DNA from: Hyphomicrobiales bacterium
Lineage (GTDB): Bacteria; Pseudomonadota; Alphaproteobacteria; Rhizobiales; Rhizobiaceae
Length of the DNA: 36,542 nucleotides
Direction: 5' to 3'
Assembly: GCA_900472785.1 (NCBI GenBank)
Contig: UCJH01000023.1
Location: 515-37,056, forward strand
Positions 6,885 to 14,853 of this stretch are shown piece by piece. Every line of letters starts with the position of its first letter. Position 1 is the first letter of the stretch. A program made the position numbers and the translations under genes. The notes below the pieces were generated by a model that worked only from the letters and a program-made list of their open reading frames with translations, ran no database searches and was not told the DNA's origin.

Positions 6885-9800
6885 ATGAGAGACGTGCGTG
6901 ACCAATCCATGATCCTGAGCGGCCGCGGCGTGACCGCGGTGCTCGGACCGACCAACACCGGCAAGACGCATTACGCGATCGAGCGCATGGTGGCGCACGA
7001 ATCCGGCGTGATCGGCCTGCCGTTGCGTCTTCTGGCGCGCGAGGTCTATACGCGCGTTGTCGAGAAGGTCGGCGCGCACAATGTCGCGCTGATCACCGGC
7101 GAGGAAAAGATCACCCCGCATATGGCACGTTTTTCCGTCTGCACGGTCGAGGCCATGCCGCGGGATACCATGGCTTCCTTCGTCGCCATCGACGAGGTGC
7201 AATTGGCCGGCGATCTTGAGCGCGGCCATATCTTCACCGACCGACTGATGCATCTGCGCGGACGCTCCGAGACGCTGCTGCTCGGCGCATCCACCATGCG
7301 CCCGATCCTCGAGCAGCTTCTGCCCGGCATCACGGTGGTCGAGCGGCCGCGCCTGTCGCAACTGCTTTATGCCGGCTCCAAGAAGATCACGAGGCTGCCG
7401 CAGCGCACGGCCATCGTTGCCTTTTCGGCCGAAGAGGTCTACGCGATCGCCGAACTGATCCGCCGTCAGCGCGGTGGCGCGGCGGTCGTGCTGGGCGCGC
7501 TTTCGCCGCGCACGCGCAACGCGCAGGTGGCGCTCTATCAGGAAGGCGACGTTGAATATCTGGTCGCCACCGACGCCATCGGCATGGGCCTCAATCTCGA
7601 CGTCGATCATGTCGCCTTCGCGCAGGACCGCAAGTTCGACGGCTATCAGTTCAGGGATCTCAATCCGGGCGAGATGGCGCAGATCGCCGGCCGGGCCGGG
7701 CGGCATGTGCGCGATGGCACCTTCGGCGTCACCTCGCGGGTCGAGCCTTTCGACAAGGAACTGGTGCACCGAATCGAATCACATCAGTTCGATCCCGTCC
7801 GCGTGTTGCAGTGGCGGTCGAAGGCGGTGGATTTCGCGTCCATCGCAGCGCTGAAAAGAAGCCTGGAAGTGGCGCCGACCGTGCACGGCCTCACCCGCGC
7901 CTTGCCGGCAATCGACCAGCAGGCGCTGGAATATCTGTCGCGTTATCCGGAGGTTGCCAACGTCGCGACCACGCCCGAGCGCGTCGAAAAGCTCTGGGAT
8001 GCCTGCGCCCTGCCCGATTATCGCCGTATTACACCGGCTCAACATGCCGATCTGATCTCCACCATCTATGCCGACCTCGTGCGTCGTGGCACAGTGAACG
8101 AGACGTTCATGGCCGAGCAGGTCCATCGGGCCGACCGGACCGATGGCGAAATAGATACGTTGTCTGCGCGTATTGCGCAGATTAGAACGTGGACGTATGT
8201 GTCGAACCGTCCTGGATGGCTTGCCGATCCGACACACTGGCAAGAAAAGACGCGGGAAATCGAAGATCGATTGTCCGATGCCTTACATGAAAGGTTGACG
8301 AAACGCTTCGTTGACCGCAGGACATCTGTGCTTATGAAGCGCCTGAGAGAGAATGCGATGCTGGAAGCTGAAATCAGTGTGAATGGGGATGTCTTCGTCG
8401 AGGGACATCATGTGGGACAGTTGGCCGGTTTCCGGTTCAGCCTGGCCGCAGGAACCGAAGGCTCCGATGCGCGTGCAGCGCTCGGCGCGGCGCAAAAGGC
8501 GCTTGCGCTCGAATTCGAGGCGCGTGCGGCACGGCTGCATGCTGCCGGCAACAGCGATCTGGCACTCGGCTCCGATGGTTTCGTGCGCTGGCTCGGGGAG
8601 CCGGTGGCCCGTCTCGCTGCGAGCGACCATGTCATGCGCCCGCGCGTCATCCTGCTCGCCGACGACCAGCTGCAGGCCAACGCCCGCGATCACGTCGTGG
8701 CGCGCATCGAGCGTTTCGTCAATCATCACATCTCCACCGTGCTGAAGCCGCTCGACGACCTGTCGCGCGCTGAAGACCTGGAAGGCCTTGCCAAGGGGCT
8801 TGCGTTCCAGCTCGTCGAAAATCTCGGCGTGCTGTTTCGCCGCGACGTGGCTGATGACGTCAAGTCGCTGGACCAGGAGGCTCGTGCCTCGATCCGCCGT
8901 CATGGCATTCGGTTCGGCGCCTACCACATCTTCATGCCGGCGCTGCTGAAGCCCGCGCCTGCAGAACTGATCACCATGCTCTGGGCATTGAAGAACGATG
9001 GCCTCGACAAGCCCGGCTATGGCGACCTCATCCCGGTTCTGGCCGCCGGCCGGACCTCGGTCGTCACGGATCCGACCTTCGAACGCACCTTCTACAAGCT
9101 GGCCGGTTTCCGGTTCCTCGGCAAGCGCGCCGTGCGCATCGATATCCTCGAGCGCCTGGCCGATCTCATCCGTCCGCTGTTGCAGTGGAAGCCGGGCACG
9201 ACGGCGCGTCCGGACGGCGCCTATGATGGTCGCCGCTTTACCGCAACCACGGCGATGCTGTCTATCCTCGGCGCCACGCCTGATGATATGGAAGAAATCC
9301 TGAAGGGCCTCGGCTACCGCGCCGATAGCGTCAAGGCTGAGGAAGCCGCAGCCTTCCTCGGTGCGCAGGCCGGTGCGGCTCCGGTCTCTACGGAGACTGC
9401 GGCGGTCGAGGCGGAGGCTGAAAAGGCCGATCACGACGATGCCGATACATCGGCCGACGAGCCGGCAACGGAACAGGCCGCCGAGGCAGTCGCGTCCGCT
9501 GAGGCGCCCACAGAGACAGAGCCGACGGCGGAAGTCTCCGCCGATGCTGCTGCGCCTGCGGAGACAAGCGAACCCGTCGAGGCAAAGCCCGTTCTCCTCT
9601 GGCGTCCCGGCAGCCGCAACGACAACCAGCGCACCGGTGGCCGCCCGCAGGGCGACCGCCGCGGTGCCGGCAATCGTGCGCCGCAGGGCGCGCCCCGCCG
9701 TGAGGGCGAGCCACGCCGGGAGGGCGAAGGGCGTCGTGAAGGCCGTGACGATAACCGCAAGGGTGGCGGTGGCCGTCCGGATCATCGTGCCCCAGATCAT

Positions 9801-10007
9801 CGTGCCAAGGGGCGTGACGGAAAGCCGCAGGGTGGCCAGCGCCATGAGAAGGGCGAACGACAGGATCGTCCGGACCGCAACGATCGCGGCCCCAAGCCGC
9901 AGCAGGCCGCCAAATTCGAGGCGCGTCCGCCGCGCAAGGAAAAGCCGCTCGATCCGGATAGTCCTTTCGCCAAGCTCGCTGCCCTGAAGGAGCAGATGAA
10001 GAAGTAA
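6885..10007 (+). CDS. SUV3/DEAD-like ATP-dependent RNA helicase with long charged disordered tail
   Basis: This superfamily 2 helicase resembles mitochondrial SUV3 and is probably RNA-acting in the cytoplasm. From ATG 6885 it has 1040 residues. The Walker A motif GPTNTGKT is at 21-28, the DEVQ box at 103-106, ATDAIGMGLNLD in the second RecA domain, and the arginine-finger motif QIAGRAGR at 266-273. A conserved middle region follows. From about residue 825 the chain is Ala/Glu-rich and acidic, and from about 905 it is Arg/Gly/Asp-rich with RREGE repeats, typical of an RNA-binding disordered tail. ATG 6909 is an alternative start, and neither has a clear Shine-Dalgarno. The S4 gene follows after 4 bp, implying an operon. 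A stretch at about 8140-8420 has unusually low third-position G/C. Confidence 0.88.
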   Translation: MRDVRDQSMILSGRGVTAVLGPTNTGKTHYAIERMVAHESGVIGLPLRLLAREVYTRVVEKVGAHNVALITGEEKITPHMARFSVCTVEAMPRDTMASFVAIDEVQLAGDLERGHIFTDRLMHLRGRSETLLLGASTMRPILEQLLPGITVVERPRLSQLLYAGSKKITRLPQRTAIVAFSAEEVYAIAELIRRQRGGAAVVLGALSPRTRNAQVALYQEGDVEYLVATDAIGMGLNLDVDHVAFAQDRKFDGYQFRDLNPGEMAQIAGRAGRHVRDGTFGVTSRVEPFDKELVHRIESHQFDPVRVLQWRSKAVDFASIAALKRSLEVAPTVHGLTRALPAIDQQALEYLSRYPEVANVATTPERVEKLWDACALPDYRRITPAQHADLISTIYADLVRRGTVNETFMAEQVHRADRTDGEIDTLSARIAQIRTWTYVSNRPGWLADPTHWQEKTREIEDRLSDALHERLTKRFVDRRTSVLMKRLRENAMLEAEISVNGDVFVEGHHVGQLAGFRFSLAAGTEGSDARAALGAAQKALALEFEARAARLHAAGNSDLALGSDGFVRWLGEPVARLAASDHVMRPRVILLADDQLQANARDHVVARIERFVNHHISTVLKPLDDLSRAEDLEGLAKGLAFQLVENLGVLFRRDVADDVKSLDQEARASIRRHGIRFGAYHIFMPALLKPAPAELITMLWALKNDGLDKPGYGDLIPVLAAGRTSVVTDPTFERTFYKLAGFRFLGKRAVRIDILERLADLIRPLLQWKPGTTARPDGAYDGRRFTATTAMLSILGATPDDMEEILKGLGYRADSVKAEEAAAFLGAQAGAAPVSTETAAVEAEAEKADHDDADTSADEPATEQAAEAVASAEAPTETEPTAEVSADAAAPAETSEPVEAKPVLLWRPGSRNDNQRTGGRPQGDRRGAGNRAPQGAPRREGEPRREGEGRREGRDDNRKGGGGRPDHRAPDHRAKGRDGKPQGGQRHEKGERQDRPDRNDRGPKPQQAAKFEARPPRKEKPLDPDSPFAKLAALKEQMKK

Positions 10008-10011
10008 GGTT

Positions 10012-10431
10012 ATGAGCGACAAGCAGCCACAGTCTTTTCCGGTTTCGCGCCAGCGTCTGGACAAGTGGCTGTTTTTCGCCCGGCTGATGAAGTCGCGGTC
10101 GCTGGCTCAGAAAGCGATCGAGGCCGGCGATATTTCCGTCAACGACACGCGCATGAAGCAGCCGTCCCATGCGGTGAAGGCTGGAGACAGGATCGTCGTG
10201 TCGCTCGATCGCCGCGATCTGATCGTGCGCGTTCTTCTGCCGGGAAGCCGGCGCGGTCCTTATGAGGAGGCGCGGCTGCTTTATGAGGATCTGACGCCCG
10301 CGCCTGTTCCCCGCGAAGAGCGCACCGCCTTCGAGCAGGCGACTCGGGAGCGTGGAAGCGGCCGTCCGACCAAGAAGGAGCGCCGCGATGTCGACCGGCT
10401 GCAATCCGGCCCCGACTGGCCGGAGGATTAG
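10012..10431 (+). CDS. S4-domain RNA-binding protein (Hsp15-like)
   Basis: This 139-residue protein has an S4 RNA-binding domain at about residues 12-70, seen in RLDKWLFFARLMKSRSLAQK and the EAGDISVND region. A basic C-terminal tail (RGSGRPTKKERRDVDRLQ) follows. The Hsp15 family binds free 50S subunits carrying nascent chains in E. coli; that role is inferred here from homology only. ATG 10012 lies 4 bp after the helicase stop, so translation is probably coupled and both proteins may act on the same RNA or ribosome substrate. Confidence 0.88.
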   Translation: MSDKQPQSFPVSRQRLDKWLFFARLMKSRSLAQKAIEAGDISVNDTRMKQPSHAVKAGDRIVVSLDRRDLIVRVLLPGSRRGPYEEARLLYEDLTPAPVPREERTAFEQATRERGSGRPTKKERRDVDRLQSGPDWPED

Positions 10432-10634
10432 AAAACTCTCTCGCTGCCGGCCGCATTTGCGCATGAATTATTCTTGCAAAGGCCCATTAAAGCCTTTACC
10501 TCACAACTCAACCACGCTGGCATGGTGCGCCGCTACAGGCAGCCGAAGGCTGGACATCCGGACGATGTGCGGACTGCGGGCATCACTCCTGGTTGCCGCC
10601 TGCCATCAAATGTGAGAAATCGCTGGAGTACTTC

Positions 10635-10973
10635 ATGACGTATGTCGTGACCGACAACTGCATTCGCTGCAAATATACCGACTGCGTCGAAGTCTGCCCG
10701 GTGGACTGCTTCTACGAAGGCGAGAATTTCCTTGTCATCCATCCCGACGAGTGCATCGACTGCGGCGTCTGCGAGCCGGAATGTCCGGCCGGGGCGATCA
10801 AGCCCGATACCGAGCCGGGTCTTGATAAGTGGCTGACGGTCAACGCGGAATATGCGGTAAAATGGCCGAATATCACCATCAAGCGCGATGCCATGGCGGA
10901 AGCCAAGGAAATGGACGGCGAAGAAGGCAAGTTCGAAAAGTACTTCTCGCCGGAACCCGGGCAGGGCGACTGA
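10635..10973 (+). CDS. fdxA: 7Fe ferredoxin (3Fe-4S + 4Fe-4S)
   Basis: This 112-residue soluble electron carrier has the Azotobacter FdI-type cysteine pattern. Cys9, Cys17 and Cys50 fit the 3Fe-4S cluster, and Cys21, Cys40, Cys43 and Cys46 the 4Fe-4S cluster. The extra Cys12 and Cys25 also have FdI equivalents. The C-terminal extension (about residues 58-112, ending [12 protein letters not shown]) is typical of this subfamily. ATG 10635 is preceded by GGAG at 10624-10627. It stands alone, about 200 bp after the S4 gene, and its redox partner is not evident from the neighbours. Confidence 0.95.
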   Translation: MTYVVTDNCIRCKYTDCVEVCPVDCFYEGENFLVIHPDECIDCGVCEPECPAGAIKPDTEPGLDKWLTVNAEYAVKWPNITIKRDAMAEAKEMDGEEGKFEKYFSPEPGQGD

Positions 10974-11005
10974 GCTTTGGCGCTTACCGCCTCCAGTGCG
11001 GTGCA

Positions 11006-11026
11006 ACAATCCTTGACGGGGATTGT
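11006..11026. other. Hairpin downstream of fdxA
   Basis: ACAATCC (11006-11012) and GGATTGT (11020-11026) form a perfect 7-bp stem with a 7-nt loop, 33 bp after the fdxA stop. AAAA follows instead of T residues, so it is a poor terminator; it may protect the mRNA 3' end. Confidence 0.4.
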
Positions 11027-11169
11027 AAAAACGAACACGTCCGGCAGGACCCAGCTTAACCATGTCCGTGATGGACGGGTTGGCTGCTTCTGTCATTGTA
11101 AAGCAAATTATTGATTTCCGCAGTTTTTTATGATAGGGTCATGAAACTGATCCAAATCGCGGCACGCAC

Positions 11170-11337
11170 GTGTGCCCGAAAACCACCACGAAAGCAAACA
11201 TCTCCACGGCGCGGCTCACTCGAAACACGCAACGTCAGTTGCTTTATTGTGATCGCTCCGAAGAAGACCTGTTTGAGTTCCACTGGATGGATCGGCATGG
11301 AGTCACCCGCCGGTGTCCCCGTCTATCCCGGGCCTGA
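11170..11337 (+). CDS. Possible 55-residue small protein upstream of carD (uncertain)
   Basis: The 415-bp gap between fdxA and carD contains a short frame ending at TGA 11335-11337. It could start at GTG 11170 or internally at TTG 11239. Its C-terminal half, ARLTRNTQRQLLYCDRSEED continuing into a phenylalanine/tryptophan-containing stretch and a basic end, looks more protein-like than a random frame. There is no clear Shine-Dalgarno, third-position G/C is only moderate, and I recognise no family. The rest of the gap has no recognised gene. Confidence 0.2.
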   Translation: MCPKTTTKANISTARLTRNTQRQLLYCDRSEEDLFEFHWMDRHGVTRRCPRLSRA

Positions 11338-11388
11338 CTGACCCGGCCCCGGCCCCGCCGGGAGCGTAACAGGGAGTTTTTGAAACGA

Positions 11389-11958
11389 ATGACGACCCAG
11401 CAGAAAAAATCTTCAACACGCCATGGATTCAAGACCGGAGAATCGATCGTTTATCCGGCTCACGGCGTTGGACAAATCGTTGCGATTGAAGAACAGGAAG
11501 TGGCAGGCATGACGCTTGAGCTTTTTGTCATCGATTTCGAAAAAGACAAGATGCGCCTCAAGGTTCCGGTTGCCAAGGCCGTGACCATCGGCATGCGCAA
11601 GCTGTCCGAGACCGACTTCGTCGAACGTGCACTCAAGGTCGTACAGGGCCGTGCCCGCGTCAAGCGCACCATGTGGTCGCGCCGCGCCCAGGAATATGAT
11701 GCCAAGATCAATTCCGGCGACCTGATCTCGATCGCAGAAGTCGTTCGCGACCTTTACCGCGCTGAAAACCAGCCGGAGCAGTCCTATTCCGAACGTCAGC
11801 TTTACGAAGCTGCCCTTGATCGCATGGCGCGTGAGATCGCAGCCGTGAACAAGATGTCGGAAACAGAGGCTGTCCGTCTCGTCGAAGCCAACCTCAGCAA
11901 GGGTCCGAAGCGCGGCAAGGCCGTCGAAGAAGACGAGAGCCAGGACGAAGCCGCGTAA
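11389..11958 (+). CDS. carD: CarD/CdnL-family RNA polymerase-binding transcription regulator
   Basis: CarD/CdnL proteins bind the RNA polymerase beta subunit and stabilise open promoter complexes. The 189-residue protein has the CarD/TRCF RNAP-interaction domain at about residues 12-75 (GESIVYPAHGVGQIVAIEEQ, then LFVIDFEKDKMRLKVPV). A helical DNA-binding C-terminal domain (MWSRRAQEYDAKINSGD, AEVVRDLYR, YEAALDRMAREIAAVN) and an acidic tail follow. ATG 11389 (MTTQQKKSSTRHG) was chosen; AGGGAG at 11371-11376 is 12 nt away, rather long. TTG 11380 is in frame but only 3 nt from that site. A strong terminator follows the gene. Confidence 0.94.
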   Translation: MTTQQKKSSTRHGFKTGESIVYPAHGVGQIVAIEEQEVAGMTLELFVIDFEKDKMRLKVPVAKAVTIGMRKLSETDFVERALKVVQGRARVKRTMWSRRAQEYDAKINSGDLISIAEVVRDLYRAENQPEQSYSERQLYEAALDRMAREIAAVNKMSETEAVRLVEANLSKGPKRGKAVEEDESQDEAA

Positions 11959-11982
11959 GCTTTCAGCCGCACGGCGTTCTTC

Positions 11983-12016
11983 AAAAAGCCCTGTCAGAAA
12001 TGACGGGGCTTTTTTT
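11983..12016 (+). terminator. Rho-independent terminator of carD
   Basis: AAAAAGCCCTGTCA (11983-11996) pairs with TGACGGGGCTTTTT from 12001 (one G-U pair) around a GAAA tetraloop, ending in a run of seven T (12010-12016). Confidence 0.93.
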
Positions 12017-12185
12017 GTGCCTGGCTGGGCGCGAAGCAGCGGATCGAAAAAGCTGCGGTAGCGATAAACCGCGCTTGAGGATGACGCGATTCGTTCTTTG
12101 ACATGATATGTTGCCGATCGAGGCGTCTTGCCGCGAACTGCCGGCACGGAAAGGCGAAGCAACATCCGGCACTGGGAGGAAAAGC

Positions 12186-12758
12186 ATGACAACAGTTTCC
12201 CTGCATCCCTTGCTGGACAAGGGGCTGCCGAAGGGCGCAGCCGGTTTCGGCGGCAGCGTTCTCGTCTGCGACTGCGCCGACAAGCCCGTCAAGGTCAAGA
12301 TCGAGGGCGATGTCGCCCACAATCATGCCTGCGGCTGCACGAAATGCTGGAAACCGGCCGGAGCGACATTTTCGATCGTCGCCGTCGTCCCGCATGACAA
12401 GGTCACGGTGCTTGAGAATGGCGACAAGCTCGAAGTGGTAGACAAGGCTGCATTGATCCAGCGTCATGCCTGCAAGGCCTGCGGCGTCCATCTCTATGGA
12501 CCTGTGGAGCGCGAGCATCCGTTCCAGGGACTGGATTTCATTCACCCCGAGCGCTTCGAGGCTGGCGGCTGGGCACCTCCGGGCTTTGCCGCCTTTGTCT
12601 CGTCGATCATCGAAGCGGGTACGAACCCGGACGATATGCCGGCCATTCGCGCCCGGCTGACGGAGCTCGGCCTGACCCCTTCCGATTGCCTGAACACGGG
12701 GCTGATGGATTACATTGCCACATGGACCGCCAAGAAGAGCGGCGTCTTGAAATCCTGA
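12186..12758 (+). CDS. gfa: S-(hydroxymethyl)glutathione synthase / glutathione-dependent formaldehyde-activating enzyme
   Basis: Gfa is a zinc protein reported to promote or bind the glutathione-formaldehyde adduct in formaldehyde oxidation. The 190-residue protein has the CENP-V/GFA fold with Cys28, Cys30, Cys49, Cys51, Cys54 (HACGCTKCW), Cys96 and Cys99 ([12 protein letters not shown]) as zinc ligands. The start [13 protein letters not shown] and end ([15 protein letters not shown]) match full-length Gfa. GGGAGGA at 12174-12180 precedes ATG 12186. A formaldehyde dehydrogenase partner (adhC-like) is not in the window. Whether Gfa is truly catalytic is debated for this family. Confidence 0.9.
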   Translation: MTTVSLHPLLDKGLPKGAAGFGGSVLVCDCADKPVKVKIEGDVAHNHACGCTKCWKPAGATFSIVAVVPHDKVTVLENGDKLEVVDKAALIQRHACKACGVHLYGPVEREHPFQGLDFIHPERFEAGGWAPPGFAAFVSSIIEAGTNPDDMPAIRARLTELGLTPSDCLNTGLMDYIATWTAKKSGVLKS

Positions 12759-12788
12759 TCAAAGCTCCAGCCGCTACTACCCGCACAT

Positions 12789-12824
12789 AAAAAGGGCGCA
12801 GCGATCGATATCGCTGCGCCCTTT
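12789..12824. terminator. Bidirectional terminator between gfa and typA
   Basis: AAAGGGCGCAGCGA (12791-12804) and TCGCTGCGCCCTTT (12811-12824) form a 14-bp perfect stem with a 6-nt loop. The A-run on the left gives a T-run for minus-strand typA transcripts, and the right side gives TTT for gfa. It lies between the two convergent stops. Confidence 0.9.
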
Positions 12825-12847
12825 CAGATTTCGTTTGAAGTGTCCGC

Positions 12848-14677
12848 TTATGCGGCGCCGCGCGACTTTTCGAAACGCTTGCGGTCGTTCGAATCGAGAT
12901 ACATCTTGCGCAGGCGGATGTTCTTCGGCGTCACTTCGACCAGTTCGTCGTCCTGGATCCAGGAGAGGGCGCGATCGAGCGTCATGCGGATCGGCGGGGT
13001 CAGCTTGACGGCTTCGTCCTTGCCTGAGGCACGCATGTTGGTCAGCTTCTTGCCCTTCAGCACGTTGACCTCGAGATCGTTGTCGCGCGTGTGGATGCCG
13101 ATGATCATGCCGGCATAGACCTTCTCGCCGGCGTCGATGATCATCGGGCCGCGGTCTTCCAGGTTGAACATGGCGTAGGCAACGGATTCGCCGGCGTCGT
13201 TGGAGAGCAGGACGCCCTGCACGCGGCCGCCGATATCGCCCTTGTAAGGCTGATATTCGTGGAACAGGCGGTTCATGATCGCCGTGCCGCGCGTGTCGGT
13301 CAGAAGTTCGGACTGGTAGCCGATCAGGCCGCGGGTCGGTGCGAAGAACTTCAGGCGAACGCGGTTGCCGCCGGACGGGCGCAGCTCGGCCATTTCGGCC
13401 TTACGCTCGGACATCTTCTGGACGACGATGCCGGAATGTTCCTCATCGACGTCGATGACGACTTCTTCGACTGGCTCCAGCATCTGGCCGGTGGCCTCAT
13501 CCTTGTGCATGACGACGCGCGGGCGCGAGACTGCAAGTTCGAAGCCTTCGCGGCGCATGGTTTCGATGAGAACGGCGAGCTGCAATTCGCCACGGCCGGA
13601 GACGTAGAACGAATCCTTGCCTTCCGCTTCCTCGATCTTCAGCGCGACGTTGCCTTCGGCTTCCTTGAGCAGACGGTCACGAATGACGCGCGACGTGACC
13701 TTGTCGCCTTCGGTGCCGGCCAGCGGCGAGTCATTGACGATGAACGACATGGTGACGGTCGGCGGGTCGATCGGCTGGGCATGCAGTGCCTCGGTGACCG
13801 AGGGATCGCAGAACGTGTCGGCGACCGTGCCCTTGGAGAGGCCGGCGATGGCGACGATGTCGCCCGCATGCGCTTCATCGATCGGCGTCCGTTCGATGCC
13901 GCGGAAGGCGAGGATCTTGGAGATACGGCCATTTTCGATGAGCTTGCCATCCTGGCCGATAACCTTGACGGCCTGGTTCGGCTTGATCGAACCGGAATGG
14001 ATGCGGCCGGTGATGATGCGGCCGAGGAAGGGGTTGGCTTCCAGGATCGTGCCGATCATGCGGAACGCGCCGTCTTCTTCGCCGACGCTCGGCTCTGGAA
14101 CGTGCTTGAGGACGAGGTCGAGAAGCGGCGCGAGGCCTTCTTCCTTCGGACCTTCCGGATTGACGTTCATCCAGCCGTTGCGGCCCGAACCGTAGAGGAT
14201 CGGGAAGTCGAGCTGCTCGTCGGTGGCGTCGAGATTGGCGAACAGGTCGAAGACTTCGTTGATGACTTCTTCATGGCGGCCATCCGGACGGTCGATCTTG
14301 TTGATCGCGACGATCGGGCGAAGACCAACCTTCAGGGCCTTGGAGACGACGAACTTGGTCTGCGGCATCGGGCCTTCCGACGAGTCGACCAGAACGATCG
14401 CGCCATCGACCATCGACAGGATGCGCTCGACTTCGCCACCGAAGTCGGCGTGGCCGGGGGTGTCGACGATGTTGATGCGCACGCCCTTCCATTCGATCGA
14501 GGTGGCCTTCGCCAGAATGGTGATGCCGCGCTCTTTTTCGAGATCGTTCGAGTCCATCATGCGCTCGGTCGTGCGCTGGTTGTCGCGGAACGAACCCGAC
14601 TGCTTCAGAAGTTCGTCAACAAGCGTGGTCTTGCCATGGTCAACGTGTGCGATGATCGCGATGTTGCGCATTTTCAT
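12848..14677 (-). CDS. typA: Ribosome-associated translational GTPase TypA/BipA
   Basis: TypA is an EF-G-like GTPase that acts on ribosomes in stress and cold adaptation. From ATG 14677 it has 609 residues. G1 is [10 protein letters not shown] (10-19), then the switch region with ERGITI, G3 DTPGHADF and G4 [12 protein letters not shown]-like domains and the TypA-specific C-terminal domain ([38 protein letters not shown]) follow. The frame extends to 14716, but the conserved family start is [17 protein letters not shown]. No clear Shine-Dalgarno precedes either candidate. It is convergent with gfa and shares a terminator with it. Confidence 0.95.
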   Translation of the reverse strand: MKMRNIAIIAHVDHGKTTLVDELLKQSGSFRDNQRTTERMMDSNDLEKERGITILAKATSIEWKGVRINIVDTPGHADFGGEVERILSMVDGAIVLVDSSEGPMPQTKFVVSKALKVGLRPIVAINKIDRPDGRHEEVINEVFDLFANLDATDEQLDFPILYGSGRNGWMNVNPEGPKEEGLAPLLDLVLKHVPEPSVGEEDGAFRMIGTILEANPFLGRIITGRIHSGSIKPNQAVKVIGQDGKLIENGRISKILAFRGIERTPIDEAHAGDIVAIAGLSKGTVADTFCDPSVTEALHAQPIDPPTVTMSFIVNDSPLAGTEGDKVTSRVIRDRLLKEAEGNVALKIEEAEGKDSFYVSGRGELQLAVLIETMRREGFELAVSRPRVVMHKDEATGQMLEPVEEVVIDVDEEHSGIVVQKMSERKAEMAELRPSGGNRVRLKFFAPTRGLIGYQSELLTDTRGTAIMNRLFHEYQPYKGDIGGRVQGVLLSNDAGESVAYAMFNLEDRGPMIIDAGEKVYAGMIIGIHTRDNDLEVNVLKGKKLTNMRASGKDEAVKLTPPIRMTLDRALSWIQDDELVEVTPKNIRLRKMYLDSNDRKRFEKSRGAA

Positions 14678-14769
14678 ATGTGAATACTCGGAGGTTCCGG
14701 GGTGCATCCTGTGCACGCCACATCTTCAATTGCCGGGCTCATACAGGTTTTTTTGCATTTGCGAAAGGG

Positions 14770-14797
14770 GGCAGGCCGCAAAGTCTTGCAGCCTGCC
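14770..14797 (-). terminator. Probable terminator hairpin of the M3 peptidase gene
   Basis: GGCAGGC (14770-14776) and GCCTGCC (14791-14797) enclose an inner GCAA/TTGC stem. It lies 57 bp downstream of the minus-strand peptidase stop and ahead of typA. The minus-strand tail is CCCCCTTTCG, so the T-run is short. Confidence 0.5.
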
Positions 14798-14853
14798 ATC
14801 ATGTTTCAAAAAACCGTCATATGTCCGCCCTCATCCGGTCCCGGAGAGAGAGT

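Noticed and set aside
9600..9940. Tandem DNA repeats in the helicase tail as a mobile or CRISPR-like array
   Set aside because: The repetition follows codons for an Arg/Gly/Asp-rich protein tail and has no spacer-repeat regularity.
8283..10064. 593-codon minus-strand open frame
   Set aside because: It is the shadow of the helicase, with low-complexity Leu/Arg/Ala composition and no ribosome site.
11006..11026. Hairpin after fdxA as a rho-independent terminator
   Set aside because: The stem is followed by A residues on the plus strand and by no T-run on the minus strand; kept only as an unassigned hairpin.
13091..14683. 530-codon plus-strand open frame
   Set aside because: It is antisense to typA, which is complete and conserved.
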